Below are positions 1-10,479 of a stretch of 64,000 nt of DNA, in pieces. The DNA is from Hordeum vulgare subsp. vulgare. Taxonomy: Eukaryota > Streptophyta > Magnoliopsida > Poales > Poaceae. Position 1 is the first letter of the stretch; each line of letters begins with the position of its first letter. The notes beneath the pieces were generated by a model, which ran no database searches, was not told the origin of the DNA, and saw nothing but the letters and a program-made list of their open reading frames with translations. Location of the stretch: positions 343,335,948 through 343,399,947 of the forward strand of contig NC_058523.1 of the NCBI RefSeq assembly GCF_904849725.1, in the 5' to 3' direction. The position numbers were made by a program, and so were the translations under genes.

Positions 1-889
1 CCTTTTAATAAAGAACCGGACCAATGCATTAACACTTGGTGAATACATGAACTCCTCATACTATGGTCATCTTCGGGAGTGGTTTCGGCTATTGTCACTC
101 CGGGGTTGCCGGGTCATAACACATAGTAGGTGATTACAACTTGCAAGATAGGATCAAGAACACACATATATTGGCGACAACATAATAGGTTCAGATCTGA
201 AATCATGGCACTCGGGCCCTAGTGACAAGTATTAAGCATGGCAAAGTAGTAGCAACATCAATCTCAGAACATAGTGGATACTAGGGATCAATCCCCGTCA
301 AAACTAACTCGATTACATGATAGATCTCATCCAACCCATCACCGTCCAGCAAGCCTACGATGAGATTACTCACGAACGGTGAAGAGCATCATGGAATTGG
401 CAATGAAGGAAGGTTGATGATGACAATGGCGATGATTTCCTCTCTCCGGAGCTCAGAACGGATTCCAGATCTGCCCTCCAGATGAAGAACAGCAGGTGGC
501 GGCGCCTCCGTATCGTAAAACGCGATGAACTCTTCTCCTTGATTTTTTCCGGACGAAACGGACTAAGAGCTGGATTGAGAGTCGGTGGAGCTTTGTGGGA
601 CCCACAAGCCTGCCAGGCGTGGCTAGGGGGCCCGTGCCTAGTGGGCTTGTGGGCTCACGGATCCACTCCCTCCGCTGATTCTTGCGCCAGTATTTTTCAT
701 AAATCCGAGAAAAATTCTCCGTAAATTTTCAGGTCATTCCGAGAACTTTTATTTGTGTGCAAAAACAACACCATGGCAATTGTGCTGAAAACAACGTTAG
801 TCCGGGTTAGTTCCATTCAAATCATGCAAATTAGAGTCCAAAACAAGGGCAAAAGAGTTTGGAAAAGTAGATACGACGGAGACGTATTA
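1..889 (-). repeat. Gypsy LTR fragment, copy 1
   Basis: On the minus strand this reads as the first part of a TGATACGTCTCC-type LTR; the LTR start lies at 889, where the terminal TGATACG has become TAATACG. It continues off the left edge. The same sequence recurs at 890-1824 in the same orientation and at 17869-19229 in the opposite one. The family is a Triticeae Athila-type Gypsy (Sabrina/WHAM-like start), recognised by eye. Open frames here are shadows of LTR sequence. Confidence 0.85.
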
Positions 890-1824
890 GACATCTATTG
901 TGCATCCCTCCCATGGCAGCGGGGTCCTAATGGAAACTACAGGATATTAAGGTTCCCCTTTTTGTAAAGAACCGGACCAACACATTAACACTTAGTGAAT
1001 ACATGAACTCCTCATACTATGGTCATCTCCGGGAGTGGTTCCGACTATTGTCACTCCGATGGTGCCGGGTCATAACACATAGTAGGTGACTACAACTTGC
1101 AAGATAGGATCAATAACACACATATATTGATGACAACATAATAGGTTCAGATCTGAAATCATGGCACTCGGGCCCTAGTGACAAGCATTAAGCATGGCAA
1201 AGTAGTAGCAACATCAATCTCAGAACATAGTGGATACTAGGGATCAATCCCTGTCAAAACTAACTCGATTACATGATAGATCACATCAACCCATCACCGT
1301 CCAGCAAGCCTACTATGAGATTACTCACGAACGGTGAAGAGCATCATGGAATTGGCGATGAAGGAAGGTTGCTGATGACGATGGCAACGATCTACCCTCT
1401 CCGGAGCCCAGAACGGACTCCAGATCAGTCCTCCAAAGGAAGAACAGGAGGTGGCGGTGCCTCTGTATCATAAAACGCGATGAACTCTTCTCCTCAATTT
1501 TTTTCGGACGAAACGGACTAAGTTGAGCTGGAATTGGAGGCGAGAGCAACGTGGGCCCCACAAGCCTGCTAGGCGCGGCCAGGGGGGGTGCGCTTGGTGG
1601 GCTTGTGGGCTCCACGCTCCACTTCTCCAGTTGATTCTTGCGCCAGTATTTTTTATATATTCCACAAAAAATCCTCGTAAATTTCCAGGTCATACCGAGA
1701 ACTTTTATTTCCACGCAAGAACAACACCATGGCAATTCTGCTGAAAACAGCGTTAGTTTGGAAAAGTAGAGTCCAAAGCAAGGGCAAAAGAGTTTGGAAA
1801 AGTAGATACGACGGAGACGTATCA
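890..1824 (-). repeat. Gypsy LTR fragment, copy 2, truncated
   Basis: Second copy of the same LTR, start at 1824 (GACGTATCA on the plus strand, the reverse complement of TGATACGTC). It runs about 935 bp into the LTR and stops abruptly at 890, where it meets the start of copy 1. Copy 2 carries LTR sequence (the stretch near 890-960) that copy 1 would only reach beyond the window edge, so the two are overlapping portions of one LTR type and not a simple short repeat. Confidence 0.85.
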
Positions 1825-1844
1825 GAGCCTTACCGCTCATAAAG

Positions 1845-2285
1845 CCACTTGGCCACCCTGGTGCCGTCCAGGCACATTCGGTCGGTGTCAGGGGGGTTAG
1901 GGACTTTCTCCGTGAGGAACAATCTTGGTAATGGGTCGCGCCTCACGACGGCGGGGAAATGTGCGGGACTGGGACCTGTCAACGTAGAGCCGCTTGAATG
2001 TCTAAGGGGGCTCCTGAGCATTGCGCCTTTGGAACCTTACTGGTCGCAAAACCACTTGGCTACCCTGGTGCCGTCGAGGCACATTCGGTCGGTATCACGG
2101 GTGCTAGGGCCCCGCCCCATGAGAACGACCTTGGTAACGGGCCGTGCCCCACTAGGGCCCGCTGGCATAGAGCATCGACCCACTCCATCAGCAACGAGGA
2201 CAAGCCAACCGAGCAACAAGCCCGACGAACTCCACAACCACGCCTCACAACCAAAGGAGCTCGCTGCAAGCACACCGAGCTAAAT
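1845..2285. repeat. Two imperfect subrepeats 207 bp apart
   Basis: A block starting CCACTTGGCCACCCTGGTG at 1845 recurs with few changes at 2052, about 45 bp of clear identity followed by a looser match. On the minus strand both copies encode the same peptide string DTDRMCLDGTRVAKW, but no larger open frame supports it. I see no gene here. The stretch lies between the LTR fragments and the 3' side of the B3 pseudogene. Confidence 0.6.
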
Positions 2286-2505
2286 ATCTAAACCGATCAA
2301 ATGCAACAGTACTAAGAAAAAGGGCGATCGCCCAAATCCATTACATGCCCGAAGGGCCCTTCCTCGTTTTTGTGGACGTAGGCTCAGGAGTAAGGAGGAG
2401 AGAGCTAGCGATGGAGGTCCCAAGGGGGCTGCAGCCGCAGGCGTCCGACGCCCGCGCGCCAAAACTTAGTCCTTGCCCTCCTCGTCCTTCACGGGCGCCA
2501 CAAGA

Positions 2506-3284
2506 TCAGACGAGCGGAGGCGCGTGGGGGCCTCCCACCATGGTCCGGGCGCGGCGTTGAGGTGGCTCGTCGTAGCAGTTGTCACTGCTGTCGCCCGGGC
2601 TCCCTCTAGAGGAGGTGTCGCTGCTGCCGGAGGTGAGGCGCCCACCGCCGGAGGCGGGCTCATCCACAAGATCGCCGCGGCCGGCGTCTTTAGGGCAGCA
2701 ACCTAGACGCTCGCCCTCGTTCCCGAAGATCTGGACGAAGAGCGTCACCTCCCTGTCATACTTGAAGTGGAGGTAGCGCCCCCCGTTGAGGCCTCGAGCG
2801 CGGGCGAATGTCTGCCACCCGTGGCTCAGATACACGTAGCCGTGGGGGTGACCTCAACCTTCAACCAGGACACCCCACCATAGCAGCCGTCGGCCTACAA
2901 CCAGAGGCGTGGGAACCCGCTGGTCGGCATGACCGTCCCAAAGAAGTTTGGGAGTTGGAACCATGCAACTTCCAGCCTATCCACCCACATCACGAACTCC
3001 ATCGCTGTATCAACTTAATGGAGCCGTAGGCGTGGCGGCCCGGGGGCCACCGTCAACCTTCCGCCCCGGCCACTATGGACGCCGGCGCCGACCGACGCCC
3101 CACCGACACCGCCGTTGGTGATTCCAGGGCGGGCAAAACCACAACCACGCTCACCGGAGATCGCTGTGGACACCACTGCGTACTTCCGAGGGCGGCCACA
3201 ACCCCTCTTGGGTGGCAGGGCGGCGAAACCTTCCCCGGAAGCCTTCCCCTTGTCGGCAGCGGGATACCTCCTCACCGACGCCAT
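2506..3284 (-). pseudogene. B3-domain protein with AT-hook, broken
   Basis: Looks like a plant B3 DNA-binding protein, a nuclear transcription-factor family. On the minus strand a Met at 3284 begins MASVRRYPAADKGK and is followed by a basic KRGCGRPRK segment (residues 26-34), an AT-hook-like motif. This frame stops near 3015. A second frame begins at 3002, shows LPNFFGTVMPTSGFPRLWL, and ends at a TAG at 2897-2895. After a further frame change, YLSHGWQTFARARGL, LHFKYD and LFVQIFG (from about 2840) match the C-terminal half of a B3 domain, followed by a Ser-rich, then basic tail. So there is at least one stop and two frame breaks. The strand has a TATA-like box about 80 nt upstream and a 3'-UTR-like stretch at 2280-2505. 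It is the only cellular-type gene here. It could be original genomic DNA or a fragment captured by an element; the class is fairly sure, the origin is not. Confidence 0.6.
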
Positions 3285-3360
3285 GCTGAGGGTGTGGAGG
3301 GCTCGAAGTGGAAGATGAAGAAGACGGAGGCAATGTGGACCTTATCGCCCTCACCGGGTC

Positions 3361-3370
3361 TAATATATGG
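3361..3370 (-). promoter_or_regulatory. TATA-like box upstream of B3 pseudogene
   Basis: Minus-strand CCATATATTA lies about 80 nt before the Met at 3284, a plausible core promoter position. Between here and 3672 the sequence is GC-rich upstream DNA in which I see no other feature. Confidence 0.4.
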
Positions 3371-4210
3371 CCGAGGGCAGACCGACGTCCCTCCGCGTTC
3401 CTCGGCCCACGCGGCTCATGAGGAAGCATGCCCGCGTGGCGTGCACAGAGCTGACGTCCCCAAGGAGCAATTATGGCTGGCGTGGCGCCCGGACATCGCG
3501 TCGATTTGACCCGGCGCGTCTCCGAGCGCCTCGGGAACTGGGAGTGTTACCACTTGGCTGCGTGGCGCACGTGAAGCCTGGTCCACAAACTTTCAGGTCC
3601 CGCGACATTTCAGACCACCCTCAAGGCTTCGCCAAGAAGTCAGCCCAGGCGCGCCTTGGGCCCGTGGACTATTGTCGGCGTTCTGGGAATGGGGGGTACC
3701 CAGACCTACCTGTGTGTGGCCCAGGGCTGGCCCACTTCATCGACCGAAACCAACAGGCCTGACACCACCCAAGGTAAGGCCCTCGCGAGGGGCCAAGCGT
3801 CACGAGGAGGAACAACACCAATACCCGCATGGGGGCTCCTTAGGACCCCTTTGGAGTGGTGGACATTCCGAGGCGAGAGGTGACCTCAAGAGTCGAGGAT
3901 GACGCAGGGGAAGGACATGCGAGCACTAGATAGTAGGATAGTGCAGTTCCCCCTTTTCTGCAAAGGGGGCACCGACGCACGCAGGTTTCCTAGGCATCCC
4001 TAAAGGTTTCCATTCTAGTGCAACAAGGCCACACCGCCCGCCAGCACGACGGACGTCATCCCTGGACCCGTTCGTGCTGCGCTGACAACCACTTTGCACG
4101 CGAAGACTACTTTTGGACACGGGAAGCATGTTCCCCTATTCCCCTTTAAAATTGGCTGTTGTGGAATCCCTTCCCACCGAAACAATAAGGGAAGAGGACC
4201 CGGGCTGCCG

Positions 4211-4219
4211 CTATATATA
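4211..4219 (+). promoter_or_regulatory. TATA box, plus strand, in Gypsy 3' region
   Basis: CTATATATAG lies 200 bp upstream of a candidate splice donor, on the strand opposite to the Gypsy gag-pol. Either it is the promoter of an LTR lying in plus orientation, or it drives an antisense transcript. The sequence cannot decide between these. Confidence 0.45.
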
Positions 4220-4419
4220 GAGGATAGGTTACTTCGTAGAGGGGGATCCAATCCCATCCGCCCCGATCCAATCCATTCATTCGCACATCCACACCACACG
4301 AAGGCTACCCAGCCTCCGGAGACCCTCAAACACTGTACTAGTTCATCAACCAACCTCGACGAGAGGCAATCCACTAAAGCAGGAGTAGGGTATTACGCTT
4401 CTCAGCGGCCCGAACCTAG

Positions 4420-4556
4420 GTAAACTGCCGTGTTCTGTGTCTTCCTCACCATCAAGTGAGTTCTTTCCCATCGCCTGCGAGTAGCGAGCTAGGTGAGACG
4501 AGCCTGAGAGAGATCTTCGTACACGCCACTGAGTTCGAATCTTTAGGGTTTTGCAG
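4420..4556 (+). other. Candidate GT-AG intron
   Basis: Donor AACCTAG/GTAAAC at 4419/4420 and acceptor TTTTGCAG at 4556 bound a 137-bp segment immediately before an open frame. The upstream exon has no clear in-frame Met and contains a stop when spliced in the frame of the downstream ORF, so the coding structure is incomplete. Confidence 0.35.
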
Positions 4557-4837
4557 AGCCAGAAATCGGACAGGAGGCCTTGTACCGGTTGGGCCTTTCT
4601 GACCCCGAAGGTGGCGCCGATGAGACGGAGCTCGAGGGCACCGCCTCCAGCGATGACGCATATTCTGACCCCGCGATGGAGGAGGAGACGGGCGCGATGG
4701 CTGACGCGGGAGGCGTCGGAGCCGGAGATAGAGCGTCCACCTCGGCTGCTGCGGGACGTGCCGAAGCTGACGATGGGGCATCCTCCTCGACTGCCGTGGG
4801 CGACGCCGGAGCCAAGGGTGGATCCGCCACCGACTAG
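4556..4837 (+). CDS. Ala/Glu/Asp-rich ORF antisense to the Gypsy pol
   Basis: Open from just after a TAG at 4544-4546 to a stop at 4835-4837. It shows EPEIGQEALYRLGL followed by an acidic, Ala/Gly/Ser-rich low-complexity region. There is no ATG at the start; if translated it would need the upstream exon. A 3'-UTR-like AT-rich stretch follows (4838-5020). Extra ORFs, some antisense, are known in the Tat Gypsy lineage, and position and orientation fit that pattern. The function of such ORFs is unknown. The alternative is chance open frame in GC-rich spacer. Confidence 0.4.
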   Translation, partial: EPEIGQEALYRLGLSDPEGGADETELEGTASSDDAYSDPAMEEETGAMADAGGVGAGDRASTSAAAGRAEADDGASSSTAVGDAGAKGGSATD

Positions 4838-5560
4838 AGTTTTTCCCTTTTCCTGCATGATGGTTAGTTCGTAATTCCACCCACTAGGTGTGTAATGTAC
4901 TGAACTTGTGGTCATGGGCTTTTTATGCTTTTATGTAATATATGCATGTTTCGAATGTCTGTTCGAAAAAATTTGTGCTTGCCGACTCGTTTCAGTTTTC
5001 TGTTCCTTTGGTTTTCATCTATGCAAAACCTTGTTGTCCTCCGGCTTCCGCCCTCCTAGCCCGACAGCCGGGATCCAGTCTGTGACTGGGACAGGGCATC
5101 TGCCTTTGGGGGGGTTGGCCGTGGATTTCTAGAGCCGTGGGAACATTTAAACTTAGGGCGAGTGCGGTAGACGCCAGCTGAAAATAACCGCGGAGGGTTT
5201 GACTAGCCCGAGCCAGCCGCTCCTTCGTAGTCGGCGTTGGCGTGCGACAAGCGTTTCCGTCCGAAAGTCCCGCTAGCCGGACAACCGGGAGTCGGTCTGT
5301 AGCTAGGCAGGGTTGTAAGGGTTTTTGCTTGGCCCACACTACTTGACCAGCTACGAAATAGAGAGAGGGCTCGTGCCGGCCAGCGAGCCCCCGGGTTCGA
5401 GGAGTCGGACCGGGGTGCTTGCTCAAGAAGCAACATGATTGAGGGAATCGAAAAGGTATGCCCCAAACGTCGGCTTGGGGCACCCTCTACATTCGTTAAG
5501 CCCAAGAGGGTAGGGGATACACACGTACGTTTGTTCTTTCTTTCTTAGCAGTAGAACGGG
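4838..5560. other. Gypsy spacer between integrase and LTR side
   Basis: AT-rich to 5020, then GC-rich with repeated CCCGACAGCCGGGATCC-like and CTAGCCGGACAACCGGGAG motifs (near 5060 and 5270). This resembles the long untranslated spacer seen downstream of integrase in Triticeae Tat-type Gypsy elements. No supported gene. Confidence 0.55.
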
Positions 5561-5599
5561 CGAAGGAGTGTCGTGTTCCATAGACGCTCTGACTCCTCA

Positions 5600-7103
5600 C
5601 TGGAGGCGTCTCTCTTGCGCTTCTGCGGCTTCTGGGTGTCTATCAGGTAGTAAGCATTGTAGTGCAATGCCTTGCTGATGATGAAAGGCCCCTCCCATGG
5701 GGAGGACAGCTTGTGGTGACCGACGGTTCATTGGATTCACCTGAGTACGAGGTACCCTTCACGGAAATACAGGGGTCGGATACGCTTGTTGTGGTATTGG
5801 CGAAGCTTATGCTAGGAGATGGCCGTCCGTCTTAAAGCCAGCTCGCTTGCCTCTTCGAGCAGGTAGACACCGTCTTCTCTTTCTTCTCTTGTGTTCGTCT
5901 CCGTGTATAGGGTGACACAAGGAGAGTGGAAGTCGACTGTGGGGATAACCGCCTCGGACCCGTACACAAGGAAGAATGGAGTGAAACCGGTTAACCGGTT
6001 GGGCGTGGTGCGAAGGCTCCACAAAATGGCTGGCAGCTCTTCGATCTAGCACATAGCCGACCGTACTAGTGGTGTCACTAGCCGCGACTTTATGCCTGCT
6101 AGGATCAAGCCATTTGCTCTTTCCACCTGGCCGTTCGACTGTGGGTGAGCCACCGATGCGAGGTCGAGACTGATGCCTTCCTTGGAGCACAAAAGTGTCA
6201 TCACACCTTTAGCGAAGTTGGCGCCGTTGTCGGTGATGATGATGTGGGGGACGCCATATCGGATGGTAATATCTTTGATGAATCAGACGACCGTGGGGCC
6301 GTCCAGCTTCTTGATGGGTCTTGGCTTGATCCACTTTGTGAACTTGTCGACAGCTACGAGGAAGTGTGTCATGCCGCCTCTAGCGGTCTTGAATGGCCCC
6401 AGCATGTTGATCTCCGAGACGGTGAAACGCCATGAGAGGGGGATAGTCTTGAGGGCGTAGCCAGCAGGTGGCTCTACATGTTGAAGTACTGGCAGCCCTC
6501 ACATTCGTCGACGAGCTGTTTCGCTTCTTCGAAGGCCATTGGCCAGTAGAAACCTTGGCGAAAGGCCTTGGCCAACAGGGTTCTCGAGGCGGTGTGGTGT
6601 CCACACTCGCCCTGGTGGATATCTCTGAGGATCTCTGGTCCCTACTCTGATTCGACGCAACGCTGAAAGACGCTGGTTGCGTTGCGGCGAACCAGCTCGT
6701 GGTTGACGATGGCGTAAGCGGTGGATTGACGTTGGATCTGCCGGGCTTCGGCTTCATCCAAAGGAAGCTCGCCGCGTACGAGGTAAGCGAGGATGGGCTG
6801 GGCCCAAGTCAGGGCTGAGATGGGAGCCGACGCCGGCTCGAGTTGAGGAACTGATGGAGTCGGAACCTCTAGGTCGCCGATCGGAGTCCCCGAGACGGAA
6901 CCGTCAGCCCTCAAACCATGGCGGAAGCGGAGGCATCTTTCGTCGTCATGACGGTCACGGATCCGGAACCGGCCGTCGCAAGCCAGTCCGGAGCTAGCAC
7001 CATGTACGAAGCCGGAGGAGCCCCAGAGACAGAGGCGTTACCGAACCGGTCCGCGGGCACGAAAATGGACGCCGACTCCAGAAATGCCTTGATTGACGGC
7101 TTG
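5600..7103 (-). pseudogene. Gypsy integrase (Tat type), broken
   Basis: Minus strand, reading down from 7103. A linker region (about 6914-6660) ends in SVFQRCVESE. Then in a shifted frame comes the zinc-binding region, with a His-rich part near 6620-6590 and a CEGCQYF Cys pair near 6500. Broken core follows. At 6190-6060 there is a PQSNGQVERANG-like piece, and at 6024-5812 [25 protein letters not shown], split over my line limit, as the end of the core. The tail runs to about 5600. Several frame changes and stops make it non-functional. The integrase would have inserted element cDNA into host DNA. The 7103 end is cut by the Athila-type insertion, and the preceding RNase H resumes at 17264. 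Confidence 0.75.
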
Positions 7104-7108
7104 TGTAG
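7104..7108. repeat. Candidate target-site duplication, left (TGTAG)
   Basis: Five bases directly before the Athila-type 5' LTR. They pair with TGCAG at 17259-17263 after the 3' LTR, 4 of 5 matching, consistent with a 5-bp Gypsy duplication plus one later transition. Confidence 0.45.
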
Positions 7109-8621
7109 TTATACGTCCATTTTGCATCATGTTTTCCTACTCTTATTTATAATTTTTTACATAATAATGCTTTTGGGAGTATTTCTAATGCGTTTTCTCT
7201 CATAATATGGAAGGTTTGCACAAAAGGGAGGAATACGGACAACTGGAAATCTGGACCTAAAAAAGCTATGTCAAGTTGCCTATTCTGCACAACTCCAAAT
7301 GAGGTGAAACTTCACAAAGATTTTTTTGTGGAATATATAAAAAAATACTAGAGAAAAGAGCTATCACAGGGGGGCACTTGGTGAGCACTAGACACCAGGG
7401 TGCGCCAGGCCCCCCAGGTGCGCCCTGGTGGGTGGTGCTCAGCCCTGCCCACCTAAGGTGCACCCCTTCTGGTATATATTTGGTTTTTACCTAAAAATAT
7501 AGAGAAGGACTTCAGGGACGAACCATCGCCTTCTCCAGGCGGAACTTGGGCACGAGCACTTTTGCCCTCCGACAGAGCGATTTCGCCAGGGGAACTTCCC
7601 TCCGGGAGGGGGAAATCATCGTCATCGTCATCACCAACAACCCTCTTATATTGGGGAGGCCAATTTTCATCAACATCTTTAATAGCACCTTCTCCTCTCA
7701 GACCCTAGTTCATCTCTTGTGTTCAATCTTTGCACCGGAACCATAGATTGTTGCTTGTGAAGGGCTAGTAGTGTTGATTACATCTTGTAGTTGATTACTA
7801 TATGGTTTATTTGGTGGAAGACAAAATGTTCAAATTCTTTATGAAGATTAATACTCCTTCTATATTGAGCATGTTCATGATTTTTGAGTAGTTACTTTTG
7901 TTCTTGAGGCGACGGGAGAAGTCATGTTGCAAGTAATCATGTGAACTTGATATGTGTTAATATTTTGATGGTATTTATGTTGTCATTCCCTTAGTGGTGT
8001 CATGTGAATGTCGACTAGATCACACTTCACCATATTTGGCCCTAAGGGAATGCATTGTGGAGTAGTTATTAGATGATGGGTTGCTAGAGTGACAGAAGCT
8101 TAAACCCTAGTTTATGTGCTACTTCGTAAGGGACCAATTTGGATCCAAAAGTTTAATGTTATAGTTAGATATTTATCTTAATACTTTTTTCGTAGTTGCG
8201 GATGCTTGTGAGGGAGTTAATCATAAGTACGAGGTTTTCTCAAGTAAGAACAGAACCTAAGCACCGGTCCACCCACATATCAAACTATCGAAGTATCAAA
8301 CACGAATTAAGCTATCGTGGTGAAAGTGACTAGATGAAATTCCCGTGTGCCCTCAAGAATGCTTTGCCTATTATGAAAAACTACTTTGGCCTTCCCTTTG
8401 CCACAAAAGGATTGTGCTACCTTTCTGCACTTACTATTACTCTTGCTACTTCTTACTTGTTACAACTATCTTGCTATCAAACAACTTGTTACAACTATTT
8501 CAGTGCTTGCACAAATTACCTTGCTGAAAACCACTTGTCATTTCCTTCTGCTCCTCGTTGGGTTCGAGATTCTTACTTCTCGGAAGGACTACAATTGATC
8601 CCCTATACTTGCGGGTCAACA
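7109..8621 (+). repeat. Athila-type element 5' LTR
   Basis: Starts TTATACGTCC, a mutated TGATACGTCC, and ends GGGTCAACA just before the primer site. It aligns throughout with 15745-17258, with scattered substitutions. The 8400-8530 part is a low-complexity CTTACT/TTGTTAC-rich stretch. Open frames inside are shadows. Confidence 0.9.
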
Positions 8622-8632
8622 AGACTCTTTTC

Positions 8633-8650
8633 TGGCACCGTTGCTGGGGA
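8633..8650 (+). promoter_or_regulatory. Primer binding site, Athila-type element
   Basis: TGGCACCGTTGCTGGGGA, eleven bases after the LTR end. It differs at two positions from the usual TGGCGCCGTTGCCGGGGA of this group, where a tRNA 3' end would prime minus-strand DNA synthesis. Confidence 0.8.
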
Positions 8651-8712
8651 GTGAAGCGCTCTTGGTAAGTGGAAATTGGTAAGCACAATTTATTGCTACA
8701 TGCTGAAATTTA

Positions 8713-9201
8713 TTGTCACTTGATACTATTGAAAACAATCCTTTGAGGGATTTGTTCGGGGTATCTTCACCTCTATCGGAAGCACAATTAGTTGCCCCTC
8801 AACCTACTGCACTTACTAAAAATATTTGTTATGAAATTCCTTCGGGTATGATAGAACAACTGCTAGCTAGTCCTTATGCAAGAAATGGAACTGAACATCG
8901 TGATAAGCACTTGAGGTATGTGGATGAATTTTGGGGATTATTTAAGCTTGCAGGTCTACACGGAGATGATTTTAAGAGGAAGATTTTCCCTTTATCTTTG
9001 AAGGGAAAAGCATTGGCATGGTATAGGCTATGTGATGATATTCGATCATGGAATTGGAATCGATTGCAAATGGAGTTTCATCAAAAGAATTATCCTATGC
9101 ATCTAGTTCATCGTGATGGGAATTATATATATAATTTTTGGCGTCATGAAGGAGAAAGTATCGCTCTAGCTTGGGGGAGGCTTAAGTCAATGTTATATTG
9201 A
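8713..9201 (+). pseudogene. Gag N-terminal half, Athila-type element
   Basis: Open frame of 162 codons. ENNPLRDLFGVSSPL opens it; the mid part has HLRYVDEFWGLFKLAGLHGD and FPLSLKGKALAWYR, the typical retrotransposon gag (capsid) signature. Capsid forms the virus-like particle that packages element RNA. The frame stops at 9199-9201. Related gag sequence with more stops continues in other frames to about 9540 (ARLSHNNQTML near 9250). Confidence 0.8.
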
Positions 9202-9539
9202 TGCCCCAATCATGAGATCTCGAGAGAAATTATTATTCAAAACTTTTATGCTCGGCTTTCTCATAATAATCAAACCATGCTCGATCCTTCTTGTATTGGT
9301 TCTTTGATGAAGAAGACTATTGATTCAGGTGGGATCTCTTAGAAAGAATTAAACACAACTCTGAAGATTGGGAACTCGACAAAGGTAAAGAGTCAGGTAT
9401 TAATCTTAAGTATGATTGTGCTCAATCATTTATGAATACCGATGCTTTTCAAAATTTTAGCACTAAATATGGACTTGACTCTTAGATAGTAGCCTCTTTT
9501 GTGAATCATTTTCTACTCATGTTGATCTCCCAAAGGAGA

Positions 9540-9905
9540 AGTGATTTAAATATAATCCCCTTTTAAAGAAGAAATTAAAGAACAAATAATATGGAAACAA
9601 CAAACTATCATTTATAATGTTTACCGAGTTGTCCCTACCACTTACATTGAAAAACCACCTTTTCCGATTAAGATAAAAGAGCATGCTAAGATTTCAAATA
9701 TGGTTCACAAAAGTGAAATTATAGCACCTAAACCTTATGAACAACTTAAGGTAGAACCTAATGTTTCTATGCTTAAAGATATCTTGGAAGAAAATATTTA
9801 TGGGCATGTTATCTACTTACGTGGTGAAATTGCTAGAATTGCTAACTCTGATGGGAAAGATAAACATAGACCACTTGTTGGCATGCCTCCATTTCAGTTA
9901 AAATA
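9540..9905 (+). pseudogene. Gag-protease linker remnant
   Basis: A 68-codon open piece (9700-9906) with VHKSEIIAPKPYEQLKVEPN lies between gag and protease. It is the degraded linker of the polyprotein; no catalytic motif is expected here. Confidence 0.55.
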
Positions 9906-10300
9906 GGAGATCCTTGTTACCATGGTTTATGTGATATAGGTGTAGCGTAAGTGCTATTCCATTTATTTTATATCAATAAATTATGGATGAAAAAGCTCCC
10001 ACTGAAATAGAAGACATAGATGTTACTATTAAACTTGCTAATAGAGACACCATCACACCACTTGGGATTGTTAGAGATGTTGAAGTCTTGTGTGAGAAAA
10101 TAAAATATCCTAGTGATTTTCTTGTTCTTGGTTCCCCACAAGATGACTTTTGTCCCATTATCTTCGGTAGACCTTTCTTGAACAGTGTTAATGCTACTGT
10201 AGATTGTCATAAACAAAGTGTTGGTGTTAATTTTGGTGGTGATTCTCATGAGTTTAATTTTTCCAAGTTTAATAGAAAACATCATAAGAAAGACTTGCCT
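9906..10300 (+). pseudogene. Aspartic protease, Athila-type element
   Basis: GDPCYHGLCDIGVA near 9910 is the degenerate active-site region (the family usually has D-L-G-A/S), followed by a stop. The frame reopens at 9983: IKLANRDTITPLGIVRDVEV, then DDFCPIIFGRPFL near 10145, the protease flap and C-terminal signature. The protease would cut the Gag-Pol polyprotein; the stop beside the active site makes it inactive. Confidence 0.7.
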
Positions 10301-10479
10301 AATAAAGATGAGATAATTGGTCTTGCTTCTATTGGCATGCCTCCTACTGATCCTTTAAAACAATATTTGCTAGACCATGAAAATGATATGCATATGCATG
10401 AAAGAAATGAAATAGATAACATCTTCTTTGAACAACAACCTTTGCTTAAGCACAATTTGCATATTGAAACTCTAGGAGG

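Noticed and set aside
1325..1840. 171-codon minus-strand frame
   Set aside because: Lies within a Gypsy LTR and its start region; no known domain, and the same sequence in other copies is not open.
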